DNA from: Flavobacteriaceae bacterium UBA6231
GTDB lineage: Bacteria > Bacteroidota > Bacteroidia > Flavobacteriales > Flavobacteriaceae
Reading direction: 5' to 3'
Length of the DNA: 21,691 nucleotides
Assembly: GCA_002441545.1 (NCBI GenBank)
Contig: DJWL01000125.1
Coordinates: forward strand, 1,680-23,370
Shown: piece after piece, positions 8,323 to 16,606 of the stretch
Layout of the letters: every line of letters starts with the position of its first letter
How positions within the stretch are numbered: the stretch's first letter is position 1
Notes under the pieces: model-generated
Told to the model about the DNA's origin: nothing
Seen by the model: the letters and a program-made list of their open reading frames with translations, nothing else
The model's database searches: none
Program-made: the position numbers and the translations under genes

Positions 8323-9471
8323 TTAGTATCCAAAATCTGCTTTAATAGCGTCTGCTTTTTCCAGCATCAAGTCTTTGGTAATACCTCCAATTTCTTCAAA
8401 AGAATACCCTGACTGATACGTTCTCATTGCTTTTTTTGGTTCACCATTCTCCTCATAAAAACGAGCTAAATAATAATTTCCCAAAAGTGTTTCTGGATAT
8501 TGGTCTCTTGCCAATTTTCCTAGGTCTTCAAAATATTGAAACTCTTCTTTTTTCTCGATGGCAGCTTCAATAGCTTTAAAATCGTTTATTAGAATTTGCT
8601 TTTCAATACCAAATAAATCATTTATTGTTTTATACTTTTCAACCAGATATTCAACAGGAGAAGTTTCTAATTTTAAGATTTCCTCTTTGTACTGATCTTT
8701 ACTTATTGGTTGAAATACAGAGAAGATATCTTCTAAAGCTTTTGGTATAGCATGTGTTGGAACAGAATAATGTGAACCTCCATCAAAATTGTTAAAATAA
8801 TAGAAAAGGTTTTTATTCTCTATAGTTGATAAGCTTTTATTTAAACCCTCTACTCCACTTTTAATACTAGAAATATCATTGGCAGTAGCTGCCAAATAAT
8901 AAAACAGCTTATTTTCAAACGTTGTCAATCTTTCTGAAAGAAAGGTGTTCATTTTTGGTGCTAATTCTGGGCTTATTACTATATAACCCTGAAACAAAGG
9001 TTGTTGTTTAAGCAAATAATAATTAATAAAGTTTGCAGTTTCTCCATGTCCAACAGCTACTTTAAAATTACCAACTCTATATTTGTTTTGAATATAAGGA
9101 ATAAGTTCTGCTCCAATAAATTCAAAAAAATTAGCTCCAGATTCAATAGGCAGTGAGTTTTGTTCAGAATACAAACAATCATCCTCTCTCTTTTCTGACT
9201 GATTAACTCCAACAATAATAGCCTCTGGCATATCTTCCCAGTATGAAAAGTAATCTACATTTCCTGCAACAGTTTCAAACATATAGTCGCCATCAAGAAC
9301 CACAAAAAGGGGATATGTTTTTTTAACATCACTATTATATCCTCTTGGAAGTTGAATTTTAATTTCACGAGATGCTCCTAACTTATTAGATTGAAAAGGT
9401 TCATAAATTACTTGAGCTTCAAAAATATTGAATGAAAAGACAAATAATAAAAAACAAAAAACAGATTTCAT
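8323..9471 (-). CDS. Secreted esterase-D-fold protein with altered nucleophile motif and C-terminal TPR-like tail
   Basis: I chose the start at 9471 because the encoded MKSVFCFLLFVFSFNIFEAQ is a clean Sec signal peptide (cleavage near Ala19). The open frame runs 10 codons further upstream (to 9501) without adding sense. The 382-residue product has an alpha/beta-hydrolase (esterase D/PF00756) core: REIKIQLPRGYN (35-46), YPLFVVLDGDYMF (53-65), the nucleophile elbow at 140-145 and a late GGSHYSVPTH (231-240) with the expected catalytic His234. The elbow reads VGHGETA, with Gly143 where G-x-S-x-G enzymes have Ser, so activity is doubtful. Residues ~310-360 (NYYLARFYEENGEPKKAMRTY) resemble a tetratricopeptide repeat. 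Its stop abuts the radA start. Possible roles are binding or a pseudoenzyme function in the periplasm; substrate unknown. Confidence 0.82.
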   Translation of the reverse strand: MKSVFCFLLFVFSFNIFEAQVIYEPFQSNKLGASREIKIQLPRGYNSDVKKTYPLFVVLDGDYMFETVAGNVDYFSYWEDMPEAIIVGVNQSEKREDDCLYSEQNSLPIESGANFFEFIGAELIPYIQNKYRVGNFKVAVGHGETANFINYYLLKQQPLFQGYIVISPELAPKMNTFLSERLTTFENKLFYYLAATANDISSIKSGVEGLNKSLSTIENKNLFYYFNNFDGGSHYSVPTHAIPKALEDIFSVFQPISKDQYKEEILKLETSPVEYLVEKYKTINDLFGIEKQILINDFKAIEAAIEKKEEFQYFEDLGKLARDQYPETLLGNYYLARFYEENGEPKKAMRTYQSGYSFEEIGGITKDLMLEKADAIKADFGY

Positions 9472-9566
9472 ATGTTTTATTTGAGAATTAATACATGGCA
9501 AGGTAACAAATAAAGATAAAGTTTAAAAGCAAAGTATTTGAAACCTTAAAGCTGAAATTAAAGTTG

Positions 9567-10526
9567 TTAAACTTGTGCTTTTCGGTTGTAAATAGGTAAA
9601 TAAATTAATGATATACCGCCCAAAATTATTATCATTAAGGTTTGTGAAGACCAAATAATCCAGCCAAAAGCTAAACTGGGCTCTTTGGCAATTCCGAAAA
9701 TTGAAAAAGCAGCATAGATAGCTAGAGGATAAGAACCAATGCCTCCATTTGTAGCAGCAATACTAAAACTGGCAGCAATGAAACCAATTAAAATAGCTCC
9801 AAATGAAATACCGTGCAATTCTCCAACAGATAAAGATGTAACATAAAACATAAGTACATACATGATCCAAATAAAAAGTGTGTGAAAAATAAAAGGCCAC
9901 TTTTTTTTCATTTTAAAAATACTTAAAGCTCCTTCTATTAATCCTTTTAAAAACGCTTTAACTTTTATGGCAAACACAGAATTACTCCTTTTTATTATTT
10001 TCAATCCTATGATTGTTATTGCTAATAAAGCAATTAGGCCAATTATAATTTTTGGTAGATTAAATTTTGCTATTAAATAACTATAAATAAAATCGAATTG
10101 TATGAAAAGTGTTATTAAAATAATGCTCATCATGACTATTAAATCGGCAATTCGCTCAGAAACTATAGTGCCAAATCCTTTCTCAAAAGGAACTCTCTCA
10201 TAATTATTCAAAATGCTTGCTCTAGCTACTTCACCTGCCCTTGGAATAGTATAATTAATCAAATAGGCTGCAAAAACAGCCATCATACTATTACCCAATT
10301 TTATTTTATAGCCTAAAGGTTCAAGCATAAATAACCAACGATATGCCCTAGAAATATGACTTAATAAACCTAGGAATAGACCTATAAAAATCCATTTGTA
10401 ATCTGCTTTTTTTAAATATACATATACCTCATCTAAAGACACTTTTGATAGTGCATACCAAACCAAAAAAACTCCCAGTATTAATGGGAGTATAATTTTT
10501 AAGGATATTTTTATGTTTTTGGCCAA
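9567..10526 (-). CDS. YbhN/lysylphosphatidylglycerol synthase TM-region family membrane protein
   Basis: A 319-residue integral membrane protein with about eight hydrophobic segments (roughly 10-28, 44-60, 80-96, 126-145, 158-176, 210-232, 242-258, 288-312). PRAGEVARASIL (95-106) is the conserved loop of the UPF0104/LPG_synthase_TM family, and GGIGSYPLAIYAAF (261-274) is the second family hallmark. This family is the flippase-like half of MprF and also includes stand-alone proteins such as YbhN and the archaeal AglD. There is no cytosolic aminoacyl-transferase domain, so lysylation of phosphatidylglycerol should not be assumed. It starts 4 bases after the panD stop, so it is in the panCD transcript. 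A lipid-transport or lipid-flipping role is inference. Confidence 0.87.
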   Translation of the reverse strand: MAKNIKISLKIILPLILGVFLVWYALSKVSLDEVYVYLKKADYKWIFIGLFLGLLSHISRAYRWLFMLEPLGYKIKLGNSMMAVFAAYLINYTIPRAGEVARASILNNYERVPFEKGFGTIVSERIADLIVMMSIILITLFIQFDFIYSYLIAKFNLPKIIIGLIALLAITIIGLKIIKRSNSVFAIKVKAFLKGLIEGALSIFKMKKKWPFIFHTLFIWIMYVLMFYVTSLSVGELHGISFGAILIGFIAASFSIAATNGGIGSYPLAIYAAFSIFGIAKEPSLAFGWIIWSSQTLMIIILGGISLIYLPIYNRKAQV

Positions 10527-10530
10527 ATGT

Positions 10531-10881
10531 TTATTTTAATAAGTTGGTAGCTTCATCAGGAAAAACTAAAGAAGGTTTAAATGTTTTGGCTTCTTCAATA
10601 TCCATAAAAGCATAAGTAATCAATATTAATGTATCACCAACAGCTACTTTTCTGGCAGCTGCCCCATTAAGTGTAATTTCTCCACTATTTCTTGGACCTG
10701 GAATTACATAAGTATCTAATCGTTCACCATTGTCATTATTAACAATTTGAACTTTTTCACCCTGTATAATGTTTGCAGCTTCCATTAAATCTTCATCAAT
10801 AGTGATACTACCAATGTAGTTTAGGTCTGCACCAGTACATTTTACCCTGTGAATTTTTGATTTTACTACTTGAACTTGCAT
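10531..10881 (-). CDS. panD: Aspartate 1-decarboxylase precursor
   Basis: A 116-residue protein, the expected length. PanD is made as an inactive chain that cleaves itself between Gly24 and Ser25, turning Ser25 into a pyruvoyl cofactor; here the site reads NYIGSITID (21-29), exactly as required. Other family positions are present, including HRVKCTGADL (11-20) and the substrate-contacting GAAARK (73-78). The enzyme decarboxylates aspartate to beta-alanine in the cytoplasm, the co-substrate of PanC, which is encoded 13 bases upstream on the same strand. The two form a pantothenate/coenzyme A operon. Escherichia coli PanD also needs PanZ for maturation; nothing resembling PanZ is in this window. 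Confidence 0.97.
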   Translation of the reverse strand: MQVQVVKSKIHRVKCTGADLNYIGSITIDEDLMEAANIIQGEKVQIVNNDNGERLDTYVIPGPRNSGEITLNGAAARKVAVGDTLILITYAFMDIEEAKTFKPSLVFPDEATNLLK

Positions 10882-10894
10882 ATGGCAAAGATAA

Positions 10895-11743
10895 TTAATT
10901 TAAAGCGATATTGTCTATTAGTCGAATATCTCCTGCATAAACTGCAATAAACGCTCTATATTTTTTGTTTTTTGATTTTCTTTTAATTTGTTTTAATGAG
11001 TCTATATCAGCAATTATAAAGTACTCCAGTTTTAAAACTTCATTGTTTTCAAATTGCTTTTCAACCCATTTAGAAACCCAACCAGCACTTTTTGTGCCAA
11101 AAAACTTTTTGGCAGATTTTAATGTTTTATAAATAAATGGTACTTCATGCTTTTGATTTTCGGTCAACCTTGTGTTTCTAGAACTCATTGCCAAACCGTT
11201 TGTTTCGCGATGAATTTCACATCCTATAACATTCACAGGAATAGAATATTTTTTAACTAACTTTTTGATGATTTGTAACTGCTGAAAATCTTTTTCGCCA
11301 AAATAAGCATTATCTGGTTTTACGATTTCAAATAGTCTTTTTACAACGGTGCCCACACCATTAAAATGCCCTGGCCTAAATTTGCCTTCCATTTCATGTT
11401 CAAGACCATCAAAATTAAAGGTTTGTGAAACTGTTTTTCCTTCATAAATTACATCTACTGAAGGAGCAAAAATTAAAATATCTTTGGAAATTGTTTCTAT
11501 AAGTAAAGTATCTTTTTCTAACGTTCTCGGATATTTTTTAAGATCATCTACATTATTAAATTGCGTTGGATTTACAAACACACTTACAATAACCTTGTCA
11601 TTATTCTCTAAAGCTTTTTCAACTAAAGCCAAATGTCCATCATGTAATGCTCCCATAGTTGGCACAAACCCAATAGTTAATTGTTGTACTTTAAAAGCAT
11701 CTATTACACGCGTAATTTGTTCTTTATCTAGAAAAACTTCCAT
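10895..11743 (-). CDS. panC: Pantoate--beta-alanine ligase (pantothenate synthetase)
   Basis: A 282-residue enzyme that joins pantoate and beta-alanine with ATP, via a pantoyl-adenylate, to give pantothenate. Motifs in order are PTMGALHDGHLAL (28-40; the HxGH-type nucleotide loop), FVNPTQF (56-62), YPRTLEKD (71-78), HFNGVGTVV (127-135), FGEKDFQQLQII (148-159) and the KMSKS-equivalent MSSRNTRL (186-193), followed by the small C-terminal domain. All active-site segments look intact. It is the first gene of the minus-strand block and precedes panD. The ATG at 11743 fits the family start (the first strand begins within a few residues). A TAnnTTTG element lies about 25 bases upstream. Confidence 0.97.
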   Translation of the reverse strand: MEVFLDKEQITRVIDAFKVQQLTIGFVPTMGALHDGHLALVEKALENNDKVIVSVFVNPTQFNNVDDLKKYPRTLEKDTLLIETISKDILIFAPSVDVIYEGKTVSQTFNFDGLEHEMEGKFRPGHFNGVGTVVKRLFEIVKPDNAYFGEKDFQQLQIIKKLVKKYSIPVNVIGCEIHRETNGLAMSSRNTRLTENQKHEVPFIYKTLKSAKKFFGTKSAGWVSKWVEKQFENNEVLKLEYFIIADIDSLKQIKRKSKNKKYRAFIAVYAGDIRLIDNIALN

Positions 11744-11767
11744 TTTTTAATAAAAAATTAACGGGTG

Positions 11768-11775
11768 CAAACTTA
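11768..11775 (-). promoter_or_regulatory. Candidate Bacteroidota-type -7 element for panC
   Basis: On the minus strand this reads TAAGTTTG, an exact match to the TAnnTTTG -7 consensus used by the primary sigma factor of Bacteroidota. It is 24 bases ahead of the panC ATG. The -33 partner is weak (TTTATG about 19 bases upstream). Confidence 0.55.
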
Positions 11776-11806
11776 AGATTTTACAATCAATCTGCATAAA
11801 TTTTTG

Positions 11807-11814
11807 TACTTTTG
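11807..11814 (+). promoter_or_regulatory. Candidate Bacteroidota-type -7 element for the glycogen-synthase-like gene
   Basis: TACTTTTG, an exact TAnnTTTG match followed by C, is typical of flavobacterial promoters. Transcription would start near 11820 and leave a leader of about 118 bases. The leader contains an 8-bp inverted repeat (TTCAATTT at 11868-11875 and AAATTGAA at 11886-11893). It is divergent from the panC element, 32 bases away. The -33 box is weak. Confidence 0.6.
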
Positions 11815-11938
11815 CGTGTTTTTTATTTTGAATTTTCAAAAACAACCTAACTATGAAACATGTTAATTTCAATTTTTTACAAAATAAATTGAATTATTAT
11901 GTAACATATGAGCATTAAAAAACAGCAAAAACAAACAT

Positions 11939-12748
11939 ATGAAAGATAAGAGGATATTATATGTATCATCTGAAGTAGTGCCCTATTTACCTGAAACTGA
12001 AATTTCTTCAATGTCGTTTGAAGCACCTAGATTGGTAAATCAACATGGTGGACAAATAAGAATTTTCATGCCAAGATATGGTAATATTAATGAGAGAAGG
12101 CATCAACTACATGAAGTTATAAGGCTGTCAGGGATAAATTTAGTGATTAATGATTTAGATATGCCCCTTATTATTAAAGTAGCTTCTATTCCAAAAGAAC
12201 GTATTCAAGTTTATTTTATAGATAATGACGAATATTTTAAAAGAAAAGCAACATTAACAGATGAGAGTGGAAATTTATTTCCAGACAATGATGAACGTGC
12301 TATTTTCTTTGCCAAAGGAGTTATTGAAACTGTTAAAAAATTAAATTGGTCTCCAGACGTTATACACGTACATGGCTGGTTGGCATCATTATTGCCTTTA
12401 TACTTAAAAGAATATTATAAAGATGAGCCATTGTTTAGCGACAGCAAAATTGTTACCTCAATATACAGTCAAAGTTTTGATGAAACTTTAAACAAGGATA
12501 TGTTTAACAAAATAAAGTTTGATAATATTGAAGAAAATATGATTAATGTGCTTGAAGTACCTTCTTATATAAACTTAATGAAAATTGCTATTAACCATTC
12601 TGACGCATTAATTGTTGGGTCTGAAAGTATTCCAAAAGATTTAGAAACTTATTTAAAAGATTCAAATAAACCAGTATTAGATTATAAATATAAAGATGAG
12701 TTTGGTGAAGCATATACAGAATTTTTAAATTCTAAAGTGTTAATTTAA
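11939..12748 (+). CDS. Truncated glycogen/starch synthase-like protein (N-terminal GT5 domain only)
   Basis: A 269-residue protein matching only the N-terminal Rossmann half of GT5 glycogen synthases (normally about 480 residues). Recognisable segments are RILYVSSEVVPY (5-16), NQHGGQIRIFMPRYG (34-48), NDERAIFFAKGVIE (117-130), DVIHVHGWLASLLPLYLK (140-157) and SDALIVGSES (221-230). The ADP-glucose-binding KxGGLxDV loop is absent (the place reads PETEISSMSFEAP), HxDW is HVHGW, and there is no C-terminal GT-B domain. Catalysis of glycogen synthesis is therefore unlikely, and I do not call it glgA. The frame is intact and the following lipoprotein gene starts 25 bases later, so it is maintained as a gene, not a recent fragment. 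Similar short proteins beside panC and a DUF4270 gene are, as I recall, usual in Flavobacteriaceae. Confidence 0.82.
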   Translation: MKDKRILYVSSEVVPYLPETEISSMSFEAPRLVNQHGGQIRIFMPRYGNINERRHQLHEVIRLSGINLVINDLDMPLIIKVASIPKERIQVYFIDNDEYFKRKATLTDESGNLFPDNDERAIFFAKGVIETVKKLNWSPDVIHVHGWLASLLPLYLKEYYKDEPLFSDSKIVTSIYSQSFDETLNKDMFNKIKFDNIEENMINVLEVPSYINLMKIAINHSDALIVGSESIPKDLETYLKDSNKPVLDYKYKDEFGEAYTEFLNSKVLI

Positions 12749-12773
12749 ACTCTTTCCCTTCCAAAAAAAATAT

Positions 12774-14501
12774 ATGAAAAAAACATTTAAAGCCCTTAAA
12801 TTTATTGGTTTTTTACTATTCGTTTTAGTAGCTATAATTGCTTGCGACAAAGATTACAACTCTATTGAAAGTGATGTAATTGGTTTAAAAAGTTTCACAA
12901 CAGATAACAGTCAAGTCCCTATTGCCTCTTACAATAAGAAGCTTAATTCTTTAAAAATAAATAATTTAAACGCTAGTCTTTTGGGAGTTTTTAATGACCC
13001 CGCTTATGGTCAAACTACCGCAAGTATCATTACTCAAATGACTCCTACAGTATATAGCCCAAATTTTGGAACTAACCCAGTTATTGATTCGGTTGTTTTA
13101 ACAATTCCTTATTACAACAGAATTACTGGCATTGATAATGATAATACTGTTTATACCATTCAAGATTCCTTATATGGAAGTGCTGCAATTAAATTATCTA
13201 TATATCAAAATAATTATTTTTTAAGAGATTTTAACCCTAATGAAGATTTAAACGTTACTCAAAATTATTATTCCTACGCAAGTGGAACCATTAATTCTAC
13301 CGATAATTTTGCCATTAATGAAGGTGGAGCCATCAATTTTGATACTCAAAAAGGAGCTCTTGTTTATGAAGAAGATAGTCTAGTTTTTAGTAGTAATGCT
13401 ATTGTTTTAAAAACAATAGCTGCCGATGGCACTGAAACATTTGAAAGAAAAACCCCTGCTTTAAGAGATACTTTAAATCCGGCCTTTTGGAAAACGTTAA
13501 TTATTGATAAACAAGATGATGCTGTATTAAGCAATGCTAATAATTTTTACAATTATTTTAGAGGTTTATACTTTAAAGCTGAAGCAAAAAATAATGATGG
13601 TAGCATGATTTTATTAGATTTTGCAGGATCTGGATCTAACATAACCATATATTATTCGCATGACTCATCTGTTGAAGGAGCAGATAGGCTTACTGACAGC
13701 TATGTGCTTAATTTCACAGGAAATAGATTAAATACATTTATAAATAATTATAATTTAGTGTCTTTAGAAAACGGCGATTCTACAAATGGTGATGAAAAAT
13801 TATATTTAAAAGGAACTGAAGGATCAATGGCTGTTGTTGATTTATTTACTGGATTAATGGAATATACAGATCAAGATGGCGTCACTTCCAATATTCCTGC
13901 TTTAGATGCCTTTAAAAAAACCTATAGAAAATTAGACAAAACTGGTAATTACTTACCTAAAGTAAATGGCAGCTATCCTTTAAAGAGGCTAATTAACGAA
14001 GCTCAATTAGTTATTTATGAGGATGAGAACATTGCTTTACCCGCTACATCATCTGATAAATATCCAGACCCAAAAGACTACCACAAGTATGACAGAATTT
14101 ATGCCTACGACTTAAAAAATAACATCCCATTAACCGATTACAGTTTTGATCCCACGAGTAATTCAACTGATGCCTATAATTCAAGATATGTTCATTTAGG
14201 ACAACGAATTACAGATGATAACGGAGAAAATGCTAAATACAAAATTCGTATAACAGAATATCTTAATAGTATTTTACTTAAAGATTCTACCAATACAAAA
14301 ATAGGTTTGGTATTGTCTACTAATGTGAATTATGTTTCCAATTCACCAATTTTAAATAGTGATGATGTTGTTACTCAAGTACCATCTGCAGCTATTATTA
14401 CTCCTAGAGGAACTGTATTGTATGGAAGTAATGAAAACGTCCCTGAAAGTAAAAGAATGTCGTTAGAACTTTATTTTACTAAAGAGAACTCAGAAAATTA
14501 A
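12774..14501 (+). CDS. DUF4270 family lipoprotein
   Basis: A 575-residue envelope lipoprotein. The N-terminus has a Lys-rich start, a hydrophobic core at 9-22 and a lipobox ending at Cys24 (VAIIAC). Residues 25-37 (DKDYNSIESDVIG) match the opening of Bacteroidota DUF4270 proteins. The acidic residues just after the lipidated cysteine resemble a lipoprotein export signal, so surface exposure is plausible. The mature region is rich in Asn, Thr, Tyr and Asp and in predicted beta strands (for example NPVIDSVVLTIPYYN at ~101-115 and KYKIRITEYLN at ~484-494). No enzymatic motif is visible and no function is established for the family. It sits between the glycogen-synthase-like gene and glmS, both on the same strand, hinting at a link to envelope glycans, but that is inference. 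Confidence 0.85.
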   Translation: MKKTFKALKFIGFLLFVLVAIIACDKDYNSIESDVIGLKSFTTDNSQVPIASYNKKLNSLKINNLNASLLGVFNDPAYGQTTASIITQMTPTVYSPNFGTNPVIDSVVLTIPYYNRITGIDNDNTVYTIQDSLYGSAAIKLSIYQNNYFLRDFNPNEDLNVTQNYYSYASGTINSTDNFAINEGGAINFDTQKGALVYEEDSLVFSSNAIVLKTIAADGTETFERKTPALRDTLNPAFWKTLIIDKQDDAVLSNANNFYNYFRGLYFKAEAKNNDGSMILLDFAGSGSNITIYYSHDSSVEGADRLTDSYVLNFTGNRLNTFINNYNLVSLENGDSTNGDEKLYLKGTEGSMAVVDLFTGLMEYTDQDGVTSNIPALDAFKKTYRKLDKTGNYLPKVNGSYPLKRLINEAQLVIYEDENIALPATSSDKYPDPKDYHKYDRIYAYDLKNNIPLTDYSFDPTSNSTDAYNSRYVHLGQRITDDNGENAKYKIRITEYLNSILLKDSTNTKIGLVLSTNVNYVSNSPILNSDDVVTQVPSAAIITPRGTVLYGSNENVPESKRMSLELYFTKENSEN

Positions 14502-14525
14502 AAAGGTTTTATGTAAGGCTTTTTA
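14499..14525 (+). terminator. Weak hairpin after the DUF4270 gene
   Basis: TAAAAAG (14499-14505, starting in the stop codon) and CTTTTTA (14519-14525) can pair over a 13-base loop. The right arm supplies the only T run. AT-rich and short, so it may be a weak terminator or chance. Confidence 0.3.
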
Positions 14526-14665
14526 TATGATTGCTCACTTGGCTTTTATTTCCTTTAGGTGAATTTCATCGTAAAAACCATTGAATTTATATAATAATAA
14601 ATATTAATTGATATTTATTTTACATATTTGTTGAACTATTTTAACCAAATCAAAATTGATAACTT

Positions 14666-16513
14666 ATGTGCGGAATTGTAGGATATATTGGCCCTAGAGA
14701 AGCTTATCCCATTATTATTGAAGGCCTTAAAAGACTTGAATATCGTGGTTATGACAGTGCCGGTATTGCTTTATTTGATGGTAATGACCTCAAAGTTTGT
14801 AAAACTAAGGGAAAAGTTATTGATCTTGAAAATAAGTCACAAAAAGAAATTTCAAATACAGGTCACTTAGGTATTGGTCATACCAGATGGGCAACTCATG
14901 GAGTACCAAACGATGTTAACTCTCATCCTCATTACTCTAATTCTGGAAATTTAGTAATTATCCATAATGGAATTATTGAAAATTATGACACTCTAAAAAA
15001 AGAACTATCTTCTAGAGGATATGCTTTTAAATCAGATACAGATACTGAAGTTCTAGTAAACCTGATAGAAGATGTGAAAAATAAAGAAAACGTAAAATTA
15101 GGAAAAGCAGTACAAATAGCTCTAAATCAGGTTATTGGAGCCTATGCTATTGCCGTTTTTGATAAAACCCACCCAGATGAAATTGTTATAGCACGTTTAG
15201 GAAGTCCTTTAGCTATTGGAGTCGGTAAAAATGAATATTTCATAGCCAGTGATGCATCGCCTTTTATAGAATATACAAAAAACGCCATTTATTTAGAAGA
15301 TGAAGAAATGGCAATCATTAGGTTAAATAAAGATATTAAAGTTAGAAAAATAAAAGATGATTCAACGGTTGACCCTTATGTTCAAGCATTAAAAATGAAT
15401 TTGGATCAAATTGAAAAAGGTGGTTTTGATCATTTTATGTTAAAAGAAATATATGAGCAACCTAAAGCAATTTCAGATACTTATAGAGGAAGACTTAACA
15501 GGGAAGAAGCTATCATAAAAATGTCTAGTGTTGAAGACAATATGAAAAAGTTTCTTGCTGCGGATCGTATCATTATTGTGGCTTGTGGAACTTCTTGGCA
15601 TGCAGGATTGGTAGCTGAATATATCTTTGAAGATTTAGCCAGAATACCCGTTGAGGTCGAATACGCTTCTGAGTTTAGGTATCGAAATCCTATAATTACA
15701 GAGAAAGATGTTATTATTGCCATCTCACAATCTGGAGAAACTGCAGATACTCTTGCTGCTATTAAATTAGCTAAATCTAAAGGGGCTTTTGTTTTTGGTG
15801 TTTGTAATGTTGTAGGATCTTCAATTGCAAGAGAAACTCATGCGGGAGCTTACACACACGCTGGTCCAGAAATTGGTGTTGCTTCAACTAAAGCCTTTAC
15901 TACACAAATTACTGTTTTAACACTTATTGCTTTACGTTTAGCTAGGGCAAAAGGCACAATTTCAAGTTCAGATTTCCGTCATCATTTACTTGAACTGGAA
16001 ATGATTCCTAAAAAAGTAGAAAAAGCTTTAGAATCTGACGAACACATTAAAATGATTGCTGATATCTATAAAAATTCACGTAATTGTTTATACTTAGGAA
16101 GAGGTTATAATTTTCCTGTTGCACTAGAAGGTGCTTTAAAACTTAAAGAAATATCTTATATTCATGCAGAAGGTTATCCAGCTGCAGAAATGAAACATGG
16201 TCCTATTGCTTTAATTGATGAAAACATGCCTATTGTTGTTATTGCAACTAAAAAAGGGCATTATGAAAAAGTTGTAAGTAACATTCAAGAAATAAAATCC
16301 AGAAAAGGCAAAATTATTGGTATTGTTACAGAAGGTGATGTGGATGTTAGAGAATTAGCCGATCATGTTATTGAAGTTCCTGAAACATTAGAGGCTCTTT
16401 CTCCTCTTTTAACTACTATTCCATTGCAATTGTTGTCCTATCATATTGCTGTATTATTAGGAAAAAATGTAGATCAACCAAGAAATTTAGCAAAATCTGT
16501 GACGGTTGAGTAA
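14666..16513 (+). CDS. glmS: Glutamine--fructose-6-phosphate aminotransferase (isomerizing)
   Basis: A 615-residue enzyme that makes glucosamine-6-phosphate from fructose-6-phosphate and glutamine, the first step to UDP-GlcNAc for peptidoglycan and lipopolysaccharide. MCGIVGYIG supplies Cys2, the N-terminal nucleophile of the glutaminase after Met removal. Further glutaminase motifs are YRGYDSAG (27-34), GHTRWATHG (71-79) and NGIIENYD. The isomerase half has two SIS domains (about 300-430 and 465-600), including SQSGETADTLAA, STKAFTTQ (407-414) and EMKHGPIALID, and ends DQPRNLAKSVTVE, the conserved sugar-binding tail. It is full length with no missing residues. It is preceded by a 164-base gap, so it probably has its own promoter; no glmS ribozyme is seen there. 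Confidence 0.98.
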   Translation: MCGIVGYIGPREAYPIIIEGLKRLEYRGYDSAGIALFDGNDLKVCKTKGKVIDLENKSQKEISNTGHLGIGHTRWATHGVPNDVNSHPHYSNSGNLVIIHNGIIENYDTLKKELSSRGYAFKSDTDTEVLVNLIEDVKNKENVKLGKAVQIALNQVIGAYAIAVFDKTHPDEIVIARLGSPLAIGVGKNEYFIASDASPFIEYTKNAIYLEDEEMAIIRLNKDIKVRKIKDDSTVDPYVQALKMNLDQIEKGGFDHFMLKEIYEQPKAISDTYRGRLNREEAIIKMSSVEDNMKKFLAADRIIIVACGTSWHAGLVAEYIFEDLARIPVEVEYASEFRYRNPIITEKDVIIAISQSGETADTLAAIKLAKSKGAFVFGVCNVVGSSIARETHAGAYTHAGPEIGVASTKAFTTQITVLTLIALRLARAKGTISSSDFRHHLLELEMIPKKVEKALESDEHIKMIADIYKNSRNCLYLGRGYNFPVALEGALKLKEISYIHAEGYPAAEMKHGPIALIDENMPIVVIATKKGHYEKVVSNIQEIKSRKGKIIGIVTEGDVDVRELADHVIEVPETLEALSPLLTTIPLQLLSYHIAVLLGKNVDQPRNLAKSVTVE

Positions 16514-16606
16514 CTAATAGAATACTATTTTGTCCTCTTATTTTTATATTTATACAGAATTGTGCGAAATTCTCAATAAATCTACTTATTTTTACTTATA
16601 AAGTAA

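Noticed and set aside
9472..9501. Upstream in-frame start for the esterase-fold gene
   Set aside because: The ten extra residues precede a complete signal peptide; the internal Met at 9471 is the better start.
11853..11918. 21-codon open frame in the leader of the glycogen-synthase-like gene
   Set aside because: Too short, AT-driven composition, no recognisable peptide; overlaps a hairpin that explains the region as well.
14623..14630. CATATTTG as a glmS promoter -7 element
   Set aside because: One mismatch to TAnnTTTG and no convincing -33 box at the right distance; glmS likely has a promoter in this gap but I cannot place it.
14502..14665. glmS ribozyme or other riboswitch upstream of glmS
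   Set aside because: The gap is AT-rich and shows none of the conserved ribozyme core; this ribozyme is mainly known from Firmicutes.
16556..16573. AGAATT/AATTCT inverted repeat after glmS as a terminator
   Set aside because: Only 6 AT-rich pairs with no T run; too weak to call.
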